NCBI RefSeq assembly: GCF_003946575.1
Contig: NZ_RHOP01000006.1
Coordinates: 107,755-171,754, forward strand
DNA length: 64,000 nucleotides
Direction of reading: 5' to 3'
DNA from: Companilactobacillus jidongensis
GTDB taxonomy: Bacteria; Bacillota; Bacilli; Lactobacillales; Lactobacillaceae
Below are positions 8,783 to 19,398 of this stretch, piece after piece. The translations under genes and the position numbers were made by a program. The notes under the pieces were generated by a model. That model searched no databases and was not told the DNA's origin. It worked only from the letters and a program-made list of their open reading frames with translations. Within the stretch, counting starts at the first letter, position 1. The number at the start of each line of letters is the position of its first letter.

Positions 8783-9916
8783 CTATCCATTAAATGCATC
8801 TTTGATCTTATTGAAAAAGTTACTATCTTTTTCTTTAACTTTGTCTCCACCTGCTTCAGCAAACTTCTTCAAAGCATCTCTTTGTTCCCCGGACATCTTA
8901 CGTGGTGTAACAATATTAACTGTTACCTTCTGATCACCGATGTTCTTACTATTAAGAACTGGAGCTCCTTTACCACGCAGTCTGAATGATGTACCAGTTT
9001 GAGTACCACTAGGGACTGTTAGTTTCACAGCACCGTGAACAGTATTAACCTGGATCTCATCGCCCAATGCAGCTTGTGGGAAACTAATATTTACTGATGA
9101 ATAAATTGTTGAACCATCACGTTGAAATTCTTTACTTGCAGCAACATGAAATACAATATATAGATCACCGTAAGGTCCACCATTTTCACCGGCTTCTCCT
9201 TGGCCATCTAAGCGCATTTGTTGACCATCTTCGACACCTGCTGGAACGGTAACTTTAAGAGTATGTTTCTCATTAACTTTACCCTTACCATGACAAATGT
9301 TGCACTTTTCTTTAATTTCTTTACCAGTACCACCACAAACGTCACAGACAACCCTTGTACGCATACGGCCAAGTGGTGTTTGACGGTCTACTTCAACATA
9401 ACCAGAACCGTGACACTTAGAACATGTTTCAGGATGTGTACCAGGTTTGGCACCACTACCATCACAAGTTTTACAGATTTCTTCACGATCATAAGAAATG
9501 TCGTCTTTCTTACCAAAGACACCCTCTTCAAAGGTCAAATCCATACGATATTGCAAGTCTGATCCTTGTCTTGGAGCATTAGGACTTTGGCGAGCAGTAC
9601 CACCACCAAAGAATTGACTAAAGATATCTTCGAAGCCGCCGAATTGTTCACCACCGGCTCCTCCGCCACCAAAGCCACCGAATCCTTGGCCTTGATTCAT
9701 GCCAGCTGATCCATATTGATCATATGCAGCACGTTTTTGAGGATCTTTTAGTGTTTCATAAGCATCGTTGATTGTCTTGAACTTTTCTTCAGCATCTGGA
9801 GCCTTATTAATATCTGGATGATACTTCTTCGAAAGTGTACGGAAAGCTTTTTTGATTTCATCTTCTGAAGCGTTTTTATCAACGCCTAAAGTTTCATACG
9901 GATCTCTATCTGCCAT
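8783..9916 (-). CDS. dnaJ: Chaperone protein DnaJ (Hsp40)
   Basis: DnaJ delivers unfolded clients to DnaK and stimulates its ATPase. The 377 residues show the J domain with the HPD tripeptide (KKYHPDINK, about 30-38), a Gly/Phe-rich linker ([12 protein letters not shown]), and the Zn-binding centre with four CxxCxGxG repeats ([32 protein letters not shown]). Two client-binding domains follow. It is the last gene of the heat-shock operon, separated from dnaK by 132 bases containing a long hairpin. Confidence 0.97.
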   Translation of the reverse strand: MADRDPYETLGVDKNASEDEIKKAFRTLSKKYHPDINKAPDAEEKFKTINDAYETLKDPQKRAAYDQYGSAGMNQGQGFGGFGGGGAGGEQFGGFEDIFSQFFGGGTARQSPNAPRQGSDLQYRMDLTFEEGVFGKKDDISYDREEICKTCDGSGAKPGTHPETCSKCHGSGYVEVDRQTPLGRMRTRVVCDVCGGTGKEIKEKCNICHGKGKVNEKHTLKVTVPAGVEDGQQMRLDGQGEAGENGGPYGDLYIVFHVAASKEFQRDGSTIYSSVNISFPQAALGDEIQVNTVHGAVKLTVPSGTQTGTSFRLRGKGAPVLNSKNIGDQKVTVNIVTPRKMSGEQRDALKKFAEAGGDKVKEKDSNFFNKIKDAFNG

Positions 9917-9973
9917 TTAAAAATCACCCTTGTGTTGACTAGGACTTTTCGTCCGATTTTATCTTTTATGCTC

Positions 9974-10033
9974 AAAAGAGCAGTTGTTAATACTATACCA
10001 TTGTTGGTCTAGTAATTAAAATGACTGCTCTTT
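9974..10033 (-). terminator. Long hairpin between dnaK and dnaJ
   Basis: The outer arms AAAGAGCAGT and ACTGCTCTTT enclose an inner pair, TACTAGACCA and TGGTATAGTA, with one mismatch, so the whole 60-base segment can fold into one extended hairpin. A short T run follows on the minus strand. It may be a partial terminator or a processing and stability element setting the dnaK:dnaJ ratio. Confidence 0.6.
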
Positions 10034-10048
10034 ATCACAATAATATTA

Positions 10049-11926
10049 TTATTTCTTGTCTTTATCTGGATCTACTTCTTCAAAGTCACCATCAACTGTA
10101 CCATCGTCAGACTTCTTACCATCTTTTGAATCAGTACCAGTTCCAGCATCTGTACCAGTAGCACCTTCAGCACCACCAGCTTGTTGAGCCTCTTGAGCTT
10201 GTTGATATAGTTTTACAGAAAGATCTTGAACGATCTTATTCAAATCGTCACGTTTCTTCTTCATATCTTCAAGATCACCAGAGTCTTGTGCCTTCTTCAA
10301 AGCATCACGAGCATCTTCAGCCTTCTTGATTTCATCGTCAGAAACTTTACCCTTAATGTCTTTAAGAGTCTTATCAGTAGCGAATAATGCTTGTTCAACA
10401 TCATTCTTAACGTCTACTTCTTCCTTACGTTTGTTATCTTCGTCTGCGTGTTCCTTAGCTTCTTTCATCATTTCGTCGATTTCGTCATCGCTCAAACCTG
10501 ATGAACTCTTGATAGTAATCTTTTGTTCCTTATTAGTACCAAGATCTTTAGCAGAAACATTTACAATACCGTTCTTATCGATATCGAATTTAACTTCAAT
10601 CTGAGGTACACCACGTGGTGCAGCTGGAATATCATTTAATTGGAAACGACCTAAGGTCTTATTGTCAGCAGCCATTGGACGTTCACCTTGTAGAACATGG
10701 ATATCAACAGCGCTTTGGTTATCAGCAGCAGTTGAGAATGTTTGTGACTTGCTTGTTGGGATAGTTGTATTTCTATCGATCAACTTAGTGAATACTCCGC
10801 CCATTGTTTCAATACCTAATGAAAGTGGTGTGACGTCAAGTAGAACAACATCTTTAACATCACCAGAGATAACACCACCTTGAATAGCAGCGCCTAAGGC
10901 AACGGCTTCATCAGGGTTAATTGAGTGGTCAGGTGTCTTACCAGTCCATTTCTCAACAGCATCTTGAACAGCAGGTGTACGTGTTGAACCACCATTTAAG
11001 ATAACTTTGTCAAGATCATTGATTGATAAACCAGCATCTCTAAGAGCATTGTCAACAGGAATTTTTGTCTTTTCAACTAAATCTGATGTCAATTCATCAA
11101 ACTTAGCACGTGTTAATGTTTCTTCCAAGTGAAGTGGGCCATTAGCGCCTGATGAAATAAATGGAAGACTGATTGATGTTTGTGTAACACCTGATAAGTC
11201 CTTCTTAGCTTTTTCAGCAGCGTCCTTTAGTCTTTGTAAGGCCATCTTGTCTTGACCTAAGTCAACACCATTTTTGTTCTTAAATTGTTCAACTAACCAG
11301 TCGATAACTTTTTGATCAAAGTCATCACCACCAAGATGTGTATCACCATTTGTTGAAAGTACTTCGAAGACACCGTCACCTAATTCAAGGATAGAAACAT
11401 CGAATGTACCACCACCAAGATCATAAACAAGGATCTTTTCGTCACCCTTATCATTATCAAGGCCATAAGCAAGTGCTGAAGCTGTTGGTTCGTTAACGAT
11501 ACGTTGAACGTTTAAGCCAGCAATCTTACCGGCATCTTTAGTAGCTTGTCTTTGTGAATCATTGAAGTATGCAGGAACTGTAATAACTGCATCTGTAACT
11601 GGTTCACCGAGATAATCTTCTGAGAACTTCTTAATGTGTTGCAAGATCATAGCTGAAATTTCTTGTGGAGTATATGACTTGCCAGCAACGGTAACCTTGT
11701 ATCCTGCTTCACCCATATGTCTCTTGATTGATGAAACTGTATCTGGGTTAGTGATTGCTTGTCTCTTAGCAACTTCACCAACTTGAATTTCACCGTCTTT
11801 AAAAGCTACAACTGAAGGTGTTGTTCTTGCACCCTCCGCATTAGCGATAATCTTTGGTGATCCACCTTCAAGTACGGCAACGGCTGAGTTGGTTGTACCT
11901 AAATCAATACCAATAACTTTTGACAT
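10049..11926 (-). CDS. dnaK: Chaperone protein DnaK (Hsp70)
   Basis: This cytosolic ATP-dependent folding chaperone has 625 residues. The ATPase domain opens with [18 protein letters not shown] and contains [13 protein letters not shown] and [14 protein letters not shown]. The substrate-binding beta domain includes [19 protein letters not shown], and the helical lid is followed by a Gly/Thr/Asp-rich tail ending [10 protein letters not shown]. It lies between grpE and dnaJ in the HrcA/CIRCE-controlled operon. Length and motifs are canonical. Confidence 0.98.
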   Translation of the reverse strand: MSKVIGIDLGTTNSAVAVLEGGSPKIIANAEGARTTPSVVAFKDGEIQVGEVAKRQAITNPDTVSSIKRHMGEAGYKVTVAGKSYTPQEISAMILQHIKKFSEDYLGEPVTDAVITVPAYFNDSQRQATKDAGKIAGLNVQRIVNEPTASALAYGLDNDKGDEKILVYDLGGGTFDVSILELGDGVFEVLSTNGDTHLGGDDFDQKVIDWLVEQFKNKNGVDLGQDKMALQRLKDAAEKAKKDLSGVTQTSISLPFISSGANGPLHLEETLTRAKFDELTSDLVEKTKIPVDNALRDAGLSINDLDKVILNGGSTRTPAVQDAVEKWTGKTPDHSINPDEAVALGAAIQGGVISGDVKDVVLLDVTPLSLGIETMGGVFTKLIDRNTTIPTSKSQTFSTAADNQSAVDIHVLQGERPMAADNKTLGRFQLNDIPAAPRGVPQIEVKFDIDKNGIVNVSAKDLGTNKEQKITIKSSSGLSDDEIDEMMKEAKEHADEDNKRKEEVDVKNDVEQALFATDKTLKDIKGKVSDDEIKKAEDARDALKKAQDSGDLEDMKKKRDDLNKIVQDLSVKLYQQAQEAQQAGGAEGATGTDAGTGTDSKDGKKSDDGTVDGDFEEVDPDKDKK

Positions 11927-11981
11927 AAATATAAACCTCTTTTGATTTTTAATATTATTTAATTAACTTAATTATAAAAAA

Positions 11982-12569
11982 CTATTGAGCTACAACGACC
12001 ATTGCTGGACGTAGAACACGATCTTCTAGTTTGTAGCCCTTTTGTAAAACTTGAACCACGGTATCCTTAGCATGGTCTTTGTCAGCAGGAATAGTTTGAA
12101 CAGCTTGACTGTCAGCTGGATCAAATTTATCACCAGCATTATCAATAATCGTGACATGATTATCAGTCAGAGCCTTAACCATATGTTGTTGAACCATTTC
12201 GATACCCTTCTTTAGTTGCTTGCCAGCATCATCGCTGACTTCAACTGCCAAAGCTCGTTCCAAGTTGTCAATAACTGGAAGAATTTCTGTAGCCAACTTT
12301 TGACCATCATACTTAAGAATTCCAGCAACTTCCTTCTTATGACGATTATTCATATTTTGAATTTCAGCTTGGCTTCTCAAAAACCTATCTTCTAGCTCTG
12401 AATTCTTAGCCTCAAGATCCTTGATTTTTACATCCTTCGGATCGATCTTGGTTACTTTTTCAGCATCCTTTTTAACATCTTTGGCTTCTTTCTTTGCCTC
12501 TGACTTAGGTGCTTCTTTTGTTTGTTCACTAGAAGATTTTAAATCTTCTTGTTTCTCTTTATCTGCCAT
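11982..12569 (-). CDS. grpE: Nucleotide exchange factor GrpE
   Basis: GrpE releases ADP from DnaK. The 195 residues have a highly charged disordered N-terminus (about 1-55, Lys/Glu/Ser-rich), a long dimerising coiled coil (about 55-110) and a C-terminal beta domain with GDKFDPADSQAVQTIPA and LEDRVLRPAMVVVA, which match the GrpE signature. It lies 16 bases after hrcA and 55 bases before dnaK, transcribed together with them. Confidence 0.96.
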   Translation of the reverse strand: MADKEKQEDLKSSSEQTKEAPKSEAKKEAKDVKKDAEKVTKIDPKDVKIKDLEAKNSELEDRFLRSQAEIQNMNNRHKKEVAGILKYDGQKLATEILPVIDNLERALAVEVSDDAGKQLKKGIEMVQQHMVKALTDNHVTIIDNAGDKFDPADSQAVQTIPADKDHAKDTVVQVLQKGYKLEDRVLRPAMVVVAQ

Positions 12570-12585
12570 TACTTCCTCCTAAATA

Positions 12586-13632
12586 TCAAGAATCATCATA
12601 CCGTGAATAATAGTCGATCAGGCGCTTAGCCAGTTCTTGTCTAAATTCGCCAAGTAAACCAATTAATTGTGAGTAATGCATTGTTGTTGGACCTAGCAGT
12701 GCTATCACTCCCTTACCATGATGACCAACATCATAGTTAGCAGTGATAATACTGTAGTTCTTCAATGCATCAGATCCTAACTCACTACCCAGACGAACAC
12801 GAATGCCGTCGTCAGTATCACTTGGATCAAGTAGTTTTTTCAAATCTGTACTTTGATTAATAATTGAGAATAACGATTGAACATCTGACAGATCTTCATT
12901 ATTCGCATAATTCAACAAATTAAGTTGACCATCAACGAAATACTTTTCTGATCCGGCTTTTTTGAATAATTGATCTATCATGTCCATCAGTCCGTTGTTT
13001 GAATACATGTATTCCGACAAAATAGCAGGTATGTCATTGTGAAGCATTTTTAAAACGATTGGCAATGGCTGACCGACTAACTTATCATTAACAACTCTTA
13101 CAATTTTTTCGATTAACTCTGTATCAAAGTTTTCATCAATTGTATAAATGTTACTCTCAACATTATTGTCACTCGTGACGATGATCGCCATAATTTGACG
13201 TGGATTCAAAGGTACGATTCTAAATCCTGTTAGCAGAATTGAACTGCTCTCTGGTCCTAATGTGATTGCTGTATAACTAGTTAGATGAGATAAGATTTTC
13301 GCCGATTGTTCAATGATATCATCGATCTGATGATAAGTTTGACCAAAATCCTCGTCGATTCTCTTTGCGATATCTTGCGGTACGGTAGTTGGTTGTACCA
13401 AATTATCTAAATAATAACGATATCCCATTGCCGAAGGAATACGCCCAGAAGATAAATGAGTCTTCTCTAGATAGCCTATTTCTTCTAGCATAGCCATTTC
13501 ATTTCTGATAGTCGCTGAACTAACGTTAAATGGCAATGCATTCATCAATGTTTTTGAACCAACCGGCTGGCCGGTATCTGTGAAAATGCGCACGACTTCT
13601 CTCAAGATAGTATCTTGACGTTCCGATAACAT
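12586..13632 (-). CDS. hrcA: Heat-inducible transcription repressor HrcA
   Basis: HrcA binds CIRCE and represses class I heat-shock genes; GroE normally keeps it folded and active. The 348-residue protein starts MLSERQDTILREVVRIFTDTG with a winged-helix domain (VSSATIRNEMAMLEEIGYLEKTH, about 38-60), followed by GAF-like and dimerisation regions. The ATG follows a GGAGG site. It is the promoter-proximal gene of the operon, directly behind a CIRCE operator, so it controls its own synthesis. Confidence 0.97.
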   Translation of the reverse strand: MLSERQDTILREVVRIFTDTGQPVGSKTLMNALPFNVSSATIRNEMAMLEEIGYLEKTHLSSGRIPSAMGYRYYLDNLVQPTTVPQDIAKRIDEDFGQTYHQIDDIIEQSAKILSHLTSYTAITLGPESSSILLTGFRIVPLNPRQIMAIIVTSDNNVESNIYTIDENFDTELIEKIVRVVNDKLVGQPLPIVLKMLHNDIPAILSEYMYSNNGLMDMIDQLFKKAGSEKYFVDGQLNLLNYANNEDLSDVQSLFSIINQSTDLKKLLDPSDTDDGIRVRLGSELGSDALKNYSIITANYDVGHHGKGVIALLGPTTMHYSQLIGLLGEFRQELAKRLIDYYSRYDDS

Positions 13633-13647
13633 TATACCGTCCTCCTT

Positions 13648-13674
13648 TTAGCACTATTCATATTGGAGTGCTAA
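13648..13674 (-). promoter_or_regulatory. CIRCE operator (HrcA binding site)
   Basis: The inverted repeat TTAGCACTA-N9-GAGTGCTAA matches the CIRCE consensus TTAGCACTC-N9-GAGTGCTAA at 17 of 18 arm positions. It lies between the -10 element and the hrcA ribosome site, where HrcA binding would block transcription or early elongation. Confidence 0.95.
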
Positions 13675-13682
13675 CAATGTAA

Positions 13683-13711
13683 AATATAACAATCTATCCT
13701 TATAGTGTCAA
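13683..13711 (-). promoter_or_regulatory. Sigma-A promoter of the hrcA-grpE-dnaK-dnaJ operon
   Basis: A perfect -35 TTGACA (13711-13706), a 17-base spacer and -10 TATATT (13688-13683) lie immediately upstream of CIRCE. The predicted transcript begins around 13676. Confidence 0.88.
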
Positions 13712-13745
13712 GTGGTGAGACTCATAAAATTTAAAATTTACACAA

Positions 13746-13773
13746 AGAAAAAAGCAGGTCTACTAAACCTGCT
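13746..13773 (-). terminator. Intrinsic terminator after ribF
   Basis: AGCAGGT and ACCTGCT pair across a 7-base loop and are followed on the minus strand by TTTTTTCTTT. It separates the ribF transcript from the heat-shock operon. Confidence 0.85.
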
Positions 13774-13777
13774 GATC

Positions 13778-14713
13778 TTAATGTTCTTTGAAATAATCGA
13801 GTGCATCCAGCTTGTCCTTGTGAAGTTGTTCTACCAATCCCTTGGCACTGTCAAACTTCACTTCACCACGTAAATAATGTAACCATTCGACACGAACGTC
13901 TTTACCATAAATATCTTGATCAAAGTCGAAAATATTACATTCAATCGTTACACCTGTATCCTCTTTGAAAGTAACGTTATAACCGACTGAAGTCATAGAT
14001 GGATACCACTTACCATCTATCTCGATACGAGTCACATATACGCCGATGGAAGGCTTTAATTGGTTATTGCTAGTAACTACATTGGCAGTTGGGTATCCAA
14101 GCGTACGCCCTCTCTGCAAGCCATGTACAACCTGTCCCTGATTCTGATAGTTATAACCAAGATACGTATTGGCCATATCGACTTGATCACCCAAAACAAG
14201 TTTCTTAATCGTACTAGAACCAATCTTATCACCATTAATGGTTTGTTCCGGTACAGTCACTACTTCGAACCGACCCCTGCTGTATTCTGGCAGTGTCTGC
14301 ATATTAGCAATATCCTTTTTACCATATGTATAATCAAATCCAGCAACTATGTACTTGCTTCGCATTCGTACCATATACTCATCAACAAAGTCCTGTGGTG
14401 CTAAACTAGCAAAATCAGTTGTAAATTCAATGAAGTATAAATAATCCACTCCTAATTTCTCAACAAGTTCAGCCTTACGAGCCATCGTTGAAATATACTT
14501 ATAATTTTCTTCATGTTGGTATATTTCACGAGGAGACCGATCAAACGTCATAAGAACCGATTTCAAACCTTTTTCATGTGCCAAATCAACACCACGTTGA
14601 ATAACCTTTCGATGGCCTCGATGAACACCATCGAAAAAGCCCATAATCAAAACAATGTCTGATTCAGGTATTTGACTGTCCCTCAACGGATGCTTTACAT
14701 TAACAATTTTCAT
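13778..14713 (-). CDS. ribF: Bifunctional riboflavin kinase/FAD synthetase
   Basis: RibF phosphorylates riboflavin to FMN and adenylylates FMN to FAD. The 311 residues have an N-terminal nucleotidyltransferase domain with GFFDGVHRGHRKVI (about 26-39) and TIKK, and a C-terminal flavokinase domain with GRTLGYPTANV (about 205-215) and the GVYVTRIEIDG block. It follows truB by 12 bases, a common Firmicutes arrangement, and is closed by a terminator. Confidence 0.95.
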   Translation of the reverse strand: MKIVNVKHPLRDSQIPESDIVLIMGFFDGVHRGHRKVIQRGVDLAHEKGLKSVLMTFDRSPREIYQHEENYKYISTMARKAELVEKLGVDYLYFIEFTTDFASLAPQDFVDEYMVRMRSKYIVAGFDYTYGKKDIANMQTLPEYSRGRFEVVTVPEQTINGDKIGSSTIKKLVLGDQVDMANTYLGYNYQNQGQVVHGLQRGRTLGYPTANVVTSNNQLKPSIGVYVTRIEIDGKWYPSMTSVGYNVTFKEDTGVTIECNIFDFDQDIYGKDVRVEWLHYLRGEVKFDSAKGLVEQLHKDKLDALDYFKEH

Positions 14714-14725
14714 CAGTTCATCCCC

Positions 14726-15634
14726 TTAATCATTATTCAAAAGCATTGTCTCCGGTATCCACAATTGTCTTTCCTTATTAAACTTATAAATTGCCTTAGT
14801 CACGTGATTACGAGTAACGCGCATCATATCACTTTCATCATATCCTGTAAGATCCAAGAAACCACCATGCAAGACGCGAACTTCCCATTCATCATCAGTC
14901 AGCTCATGTGCTTGCATATCTGACAAGACATCATCGGTTGAACGCAAGAATTCGTGATTATTCTCTGCCATCATTCTTTCAATATCAGATAGTTTGTATG
15001 TTTCATCAATACTGAATCCTGCACTCTTAGTTCTCGTTAACTGAGACATAAACGAAGGCACACCAAGTAGTTCACCAAACTCCACTGCTAATGTTCTAAC
15101 ATAAGTACCTTTGGAACATTTGACATGAAATTTCAACTTTTGTTTTCCAGACTCAACGTCAAATTCTGGTTCACCCATCATATAAAAATCATAAATATGG
15201 ATATGTCGTTCTGGCCTTTCAACTTCGATTCCAGCACGAGCATATTCATACAGTTTTTTTCCATTAACTCTAACAGCTGAATACATTGGTGGAATTTGTG
15301 TTAAATCACCGATCATCTTTTTGAAATTATCTCTCAAAATATCATCAGTGAATGCATCCTTCAAATTCACTTCTTTTACAGTATCGCCTTCACGATCTTC
15401 AGTAGTCGTTGAACGACCAAGCGTAATCTCGCCTTCATATTCCTTTGGAGAACCTGTCAAACGATTAACTAGCTTAGTAGATTGTCCAACACAGATTGGT
15501 AAGACACCATCTACTAATGGGTCTAGCGTACCCGTGTGCCCAATTTTTCGTGTGTGCAATACTTTTCTTAATTTATATACATAATCAGAACTTGTCATTC
15601 CAACTTCTTTATTTAGGGGAATTACTCCATTCAT
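14726..15634 (-). CDS. truB: tRNA pseudouridine(55) synthase TruB
   Basis: TruB makes pseudouridine 55 in the T-loop of tRNAs. The 302-residue form begins MNGVIPLNKEVGMTSSD and includes the catalytic block GHTGTLDPLVDGVLPICVG (about 37-55) with the conserved Asp, then KEYEGEITLG and KCSKGTYVRTLA. I placed the start at the ATG at 15634, seven bases after GGGAG; the frame extends upstream to 15670 without a better site. truB and ribF form a two-gene unit behind the rbfA terminator. Confidence 0.95.
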   Translation of the reverse strand: MNGVIPLNKEVGMTSSDYVYKLRKVLHTRKIGHTGTLDPLVDGVLPICVGQSTKLVNRLTGSPKEYEGEITLGRSTTTEDREGDTVKEVNLKDAFTDDILRDNFKKMIGDLTQIPPMYSAVRVNGKKLYEYARAGIEVERPERHIHIYDFYMMGEPEFDVESGKQKLKFHVKCSKGTYVRTLAVEFGELLGVPSFMSQLTRTKSAGFSIDETYKLSDIERMMAENNHEFLRSTDDVLSDMQAHELTDDEWEVRVLHGGFLDLTGYDESDMMRVTRNHVTKAIYKFNKERQLWIPETMLLNND

Positions 15635-15733
15635 TACTATCTCCCGATTCATCAAAATTATTAATTTCAAACCATATCAAGAACTATTTTACTAGTTATT
15701 AAAAATAATAGCATTCATTTTTTAAAAGACGGC

Positions 15734-15766
15734 CAAAAAAAGACTCAGCAGAATTTGCTGAGTCTT
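15734..15766 (-). terminator. Intrinsic terminator after rbfA, end of the nusA-infB operon
   Basis: An 11-base-pair stem (AAGACTCAGCA / TGCTGAGTCTT) with a 5-base loop runs into TTTTTTT on the minus strand, nine bases after the rbfA stop. Confidence 0.9.
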
Positions 15767-15774
15767 AATTTATC

Positions 15775-16134
15775 TTATTTATTCGCTTCATCTTGGTGCA
15801 TTTTAGCGATTAAACGATCGATTTTTTCTCCATATTGAATGGATTTATCTTGTTTAAATTCGAGTTCTGGAATCTTATACAATGTCAGTCTTGGAGCTAA
15901 TTCTTTACGAATAAGTCCCTTAGCCTTATCTAATCCTGCTTGAGTATTCTCAATATCTGCGTCTTTCTCAGATAAGATACTGTAATAGATCGTAGCGGAT
16001 TGTAAGTCACCCGTCATCTCAACGCCAGTAACTGTAACGCCTTGTACACGTGGATCACGAACACGTTTTAGTAGAATATCATTTACTTCTTTTTGAATCT
16101 CTTGTTCTACACGACCGATTCGATGTTTTACCAT
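15775..16134 (-). CDS. rbfA: 30S ribosome-binding factor RbfA
   Basis: RbfA is a KH-like cold-shock factor that helps 16S rRNA 5'-end maturation on the 30S subunit. The 119 residues start MVKHRIGRVEQEIQKEVNDIL and contain RVQGVTVTGVEMTGDLQSATIYYSIL and the LAPRLTLYKIPELEF block, all typical of the family. It is the last gene of rimP-nusA-ylxR-ylxQ-infB-rbfA, 11 bases after infB. Confidence 0.96.
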   Translation of the reverse strand: MVKHRIGRVEQEIQKEVNDILLKRVRDPRVQGVTVTGVEMTGDLQSATIYYSILSEKDADIENTQAGLDKAKGLIRKELAPRLTLYKIPELEFKQDKSIQYGEKIDRLIAKMHQDEANK

Positions 16135-16145
16135 ACTATCATCTC

Positions 16146-19085
16146 CTATTTGACTGGAACTTCTTCCATCACATAGGCTTCAACTTCGTCGCCAATCTTG
16201 ATGTCATTGTAGTTTTCGATTGTGATACCACATTCGAACCCTGACTTAACTTCTTTGACGTCGTCCTTGAAACGTTTAAGTGAGGCAAGTTTACCTTCAT
16301 AGACAACAATACCGTCTCTAATCAAACGAACTCCACTTTCACGAGTGATGCTACCAGTATTTACGATACATCCAGCAATTGTACCGATCTTAGAAACATT
16401 ATATGTTTCACGAACAGTAAGATTACCTGTGATTTTTTCTTCATAAACTGGTTCTAGCATACCCTTCATAGCGGCTTCAATTTCATCAATAGCCTTATAG
16501 ATAACTCTGTGTAGACGAATATCAACATTTTCATCTTTAGCTTGAATACGAGCTTGCGCAGTTGGACGAACATTAAATCCGATAATGATAGCATTACTTG
16601 CTGAAGCAAGGTTAACATCACTTTCAGTAATAGCACCAACGGCTTGATGAATAATATTAACACGAACACCCTCAACTTCGATCTTCTTCAAACTTCCAGC
16701 AATGGCTTCAGCAGAACCTTGAACATCGGCTTTGATAATAACGTCGACAGTCTTAAGTTCTCCCTCTTTCATTGTTTCAAATAAGTTATCAAGTGTTACA
16801 GGGTTAGTATTCTGACGTTCGATTTGAAGAGCACGACTTGCACGTTCTTCACCAGCTGCACGAGCTGTCTTCTCATCATCGAAGACAACGAACTTATCGG
16901 CTGATTCAGGAACATCATTCAAACCAGTAACTTCAATTGGTTGAGAAGGCAATGCCTTAGTAACCTCTTTACCGTTATAGTTTGTCATCGTTCTAACACG
17001 ACCATATGTATTACCAACAACGATTGGATCTCCGACATGAAGTGTACCTTGTTGTACCAATAGTGATGCAACCGGTCCACGTCCCTTATCAAGCTTAGCT
17101 TCAATAACAGTACCAACGGCTTTTTGTTCAGGATTTGCTTTCAATTCCATCACATCAGCTTGTAGAAGAACCATTTCTAGCAATTGATCAATGTTTGTTC
17201 CGACTTTGGCAGAAATATTAACAAAGATAGTATCCCCACCATAATCTTCGGGAACAAGTTCATATTCCATCAATTGTTCGATAACATGTTGTGGATTGGC
17301 ACCTGCTTTATCGATCTTATTAACTGCAACGATGATTGGATCATTAGCAGCTTTAGCATGGTTGATAGCTTCAATAGTCTGTGGCATAACACCATCATCA
17401 GCAGCAACAACTAGGATAACGATATCAGTAATATCAGCACCACGAGCACGCATATTTGTAAAGGCAGCATGTCCTGGAGTATCAAGGAATGTGATCAAAC
17501 GATCGTTTAATCTTACTTGATAAGCACCGATATGTTGAGTGATACCACCAGCTTCACCGGCTGTAACGTGAGTATGTCTCAAGTGATCAAGCAATGTTGT
17601 TTTACCATGATCAACGTGTCCCATGATAGTAACAACTGGAGGACGTGGTACTAAGTTCTCTTTGTTAGTTGTTTCAGCATCAAAGTATTGATCGATATCA
17701 GCAATATCTTCTTGAACTTTTTCTTCTGCATTAATACCGTAATCAGTTGCTAACAACTCGATTGCGTCTTTATCCAATGATTGGTTTTGGTTGATCATAA
17801 TACCAAGCATGAACAACTTCTTAACAATTTCAGCTGGTTCACGGTGAATCAACTTACCAATATCTTGAGCGTTCATACCAACTGTATAATTAAGTGTTTC
17901 TGGTAATGGACGATCTTTTCTTTGTGGCATTGGCTTCTTTGGTTCAGTTCTTTGACGTTGTTGTCTCTTTCTTTCCTTCTTCTTCTTACGAGTTCCGAAA
18001 GGATTAGCCAAGTTTGTCTTATGACCAAAGTTACGATTGTTATTGGTTGGCTTGCTCTTCTTGTATTCTGGCTTTGGAACTTCAACACTTGCTGGTGATA
18101 CAGCTGTCTTTTGAGTTTCTTTAGCCTTGTTATCAGAAGCTACAGGTCTTCTTGAATTGTTATTATTATTGTTTCTGTTATTGCTATTGTTATTGTTATT
18201 ACTGTTGTTATTATTGAAACGATTGTTATTAGGACGGTTGGTATTGTTGCTATTGCTATTACGGTTAGCATTATTATGGTTATTATTATTGCGATTGTCG
18301 CTTGGACGACTGGCATTGTTACCATTACGGTTATTATGGTTGTTAGTTCTAGGACGGTTAGTTGAACGACTTGCTTCTTGGATATTTGTCTTGAATTGTT
18401 CTAGATACTTGTTACCAGCACTTTGTTGTACAGGTCTTGGTGCTTGTTGTGATTGTGGACGATCACGTCTAACACTGCCATTGTTACGACGATCACGATT
18501 TTGGGAATTATTTCTGTTGCCGTTATTATTACGATTGTTCGGATTGTTTCGATTATCGTTTGGACGACTGTTCCCGTTATTATTTGCATTACGGTTACCG
18601 TTAGTATTATTGGTACTGTTGGTATTACTTCTATTGTTTGAGTTAGAAGTATTAGGACGATTACCGTTATGATTATTATTGTTATTATTTCCACGATAAT
18701 TACTGTTGCCGTTACCATTACTATTGTTGCGGTTATGATCGAAGTGACCCTTATTCTTATTTGGATCTCTTCTTACAGCAGTAATCTTTATTTTAGTCTT
18801 TTGATCACCATTTTGTTGGTGGTTTTCATTAGACTTTTCTTTTGGAGCATTGTTTGATGTATTATTTGAAGTTGCGTTTGTAGCAGGCTTTGTGGCTGGT
18901 CTTTGTACTGATTTAGCAGCTGGTTTACCACCCTTAAGACTACCTACAATCTTCTTTTCACTATTTTCATCTACTGATGACATGTGATTTTTTACATCGA
19001 TACCTAGTTTGGCAGCGGCATCTAATACAACCTGGTTTTCAACACTATTTTCTTTTGCAATAGTATAAATTCGTTTTTTGGCCAT
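16146..19085 (-). CDS. infB: Translation initiation factor IF-2 with Asn-rich linker
   Basis: IF-2 is the GTPase that places fMet-tRNA on the 30S subunit and promotes subunit joining. The start at 19085 ([12 protein letters not shown]) follows AAGGAGAG; upstream extension to 19118 is unlikely. An N-terminal IF2N domain (about 1-45) precedes a long disordered linker (about 108-315) made largely of Asn with Arg, Gly and Ser, then a basic stretch ([14 protein letters not shown]), a second IF2N domain, the G domain with GHVDHGKTT at about 488-496, DTPGH and NKID, and domains II-IV. The 979-residue length exceeds the usual 750-900 because of the linker. Confidence 0.97.
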   Translation of the reverse strand: MAKKRIYTIAKENSVENQVVLDAAAKLGIDVKNHMSSVDENSEKKIVGSLKGGKPAAKSVQRPATKPATNATSNNTSNNAPKEKSNENHQQNGDQKTKIKITAVRRDPNKNKGHFDHNRNNSNGNGNSNYRGNNNNNNHNGNRPNTSNSNNRSNTNSTNNTNGNRNANNNGNSRPNDNRNNPNNRNNNGNRNNSQNRDRRNNGSVRRDRPQSQQAPRPVQQSAGNKYLEQFKTNIQEASRSTNRPRTNNHNNRNGNNASRPSDNRNNNNHNNANRNSNSNNTNRPNNNRFNNNNSNNNNNSNNRNNNNNNSRRPVASDNKAKETQKTAVSPASVEVPKPEYKKSKPTNNNRNFGHKTNLANPFGTRKKKKERKRQQRQRTEPKKPMPQRKDRPLPETLNYTVGMNAQDIGKLIHREPAEIVKKLFMLGIMINQNQSLDKDAIELLATDYGINAEEKVQEDIADIDQYFDAETTNKENLVPRPPVVTIMGHVDHGKTTLLDHLRHTHVTAGEAGGITQHIGAYQVRLNDRLITFLDTPGHAAFTNMRARGADITDIVILVVAADDGVMPQTIEAINHAKAANDPIIVAVNKIDKAGANPQHVIEQLMEYELVPEDYGGDTIFVNISAKVGTNIDQLLEMVLLQADVMELKANPEQKAVGTVIEAKLDKGRGPVASLLVQQGTLHVGDPIVVGNTYGRVRTMTNYNGKEVTKALPSQPIEVTGLNDVPESADKFVVFDDEKTARAAGEERASRALQIERQNTNPVTLDNLFETMKEGELKTVDVIIKADVQGSAEAIAGSLKKIEVEGVRVNIIHQAVGAITESDVNLASASNAIIIGFNVRPTAQARIQAKDENVDIRLHRVIYKAIDEIEAAMKGMLEPVYEEKITGNLTVRETYNVSKIGTIAGCIVNTGSITRESGVRLIRDGIVVYEGKLASLKRFKDDVKEVKSGFECGITIENYNDIKIGDEVEAYVMEEVPVK

Positions 19086-19098
19086 CCTATCACTCTCC

Positions 19099-19398
19099 TT
19101 AATTTTCCATAATTTCAATTAACCTTCTAGCAATTCCAAGATCCGTAATACCGATAACTTTTCGTTCCTTACCGATTGCATCTTTTAGTTCTTGACTGGT
19201 GAAATTATCAATCAACACTACATCATAAGAATTTGTCTTATTAGTCAAATCCTTTTTAGTACGATCACTACAATCACTTGCCATTATTACTAATTTAACA
19301 CTTTGGTTTCTAATTCCTTGCATGGTTAACTCTGTACCACTAATCATTTTTCCGGCACGTAAAGCTATACCTAAAAAATCTAAAAATGACTTTTTCAA
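19099..19398 (-). CDS. ylxQ: L7Ae-family ribosomal protein YlxQ
   Basis: This 99-residue protein has the L7Ae/L30e/Gadd45 fold seen in K-turn binders: [36 protein letters not shown] and [17 protein letters not shown]. In Bacillus the equivalent YlxQ (RplGA) is an accessory RNA-binding protein encoded with nusA and infB. The first codon is TTG, overlapping the ylxR TGA (TTGA), which implies coupling. Function here is by family and context only. Confidence 0.88.
   Translation of the reverse strand: MKKSFLDFLGIALRAGKMISGTELTMQGIRNQSVKLVIMASDCSDRTKKDLTNKTNSYDVVLIDNFTSQELKDAIGKERKVIGITDLGIARRLIEIMEN

Noticed and set aside
9218..9562. 114-codon plus-strand frame inside dnaJ
   Set aside because: It is antisense to the conserved Cys-rich region of dnaJ, with composition explained by that gene.
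18127..18672. 181-codon Leu-rich plus-strand frame
   Set aside because: It is the reverse complement of the Asn-rich IF-2 linker; poly-Leu arises from antisense AAT/AAC repeats, and there is no ribosome site.
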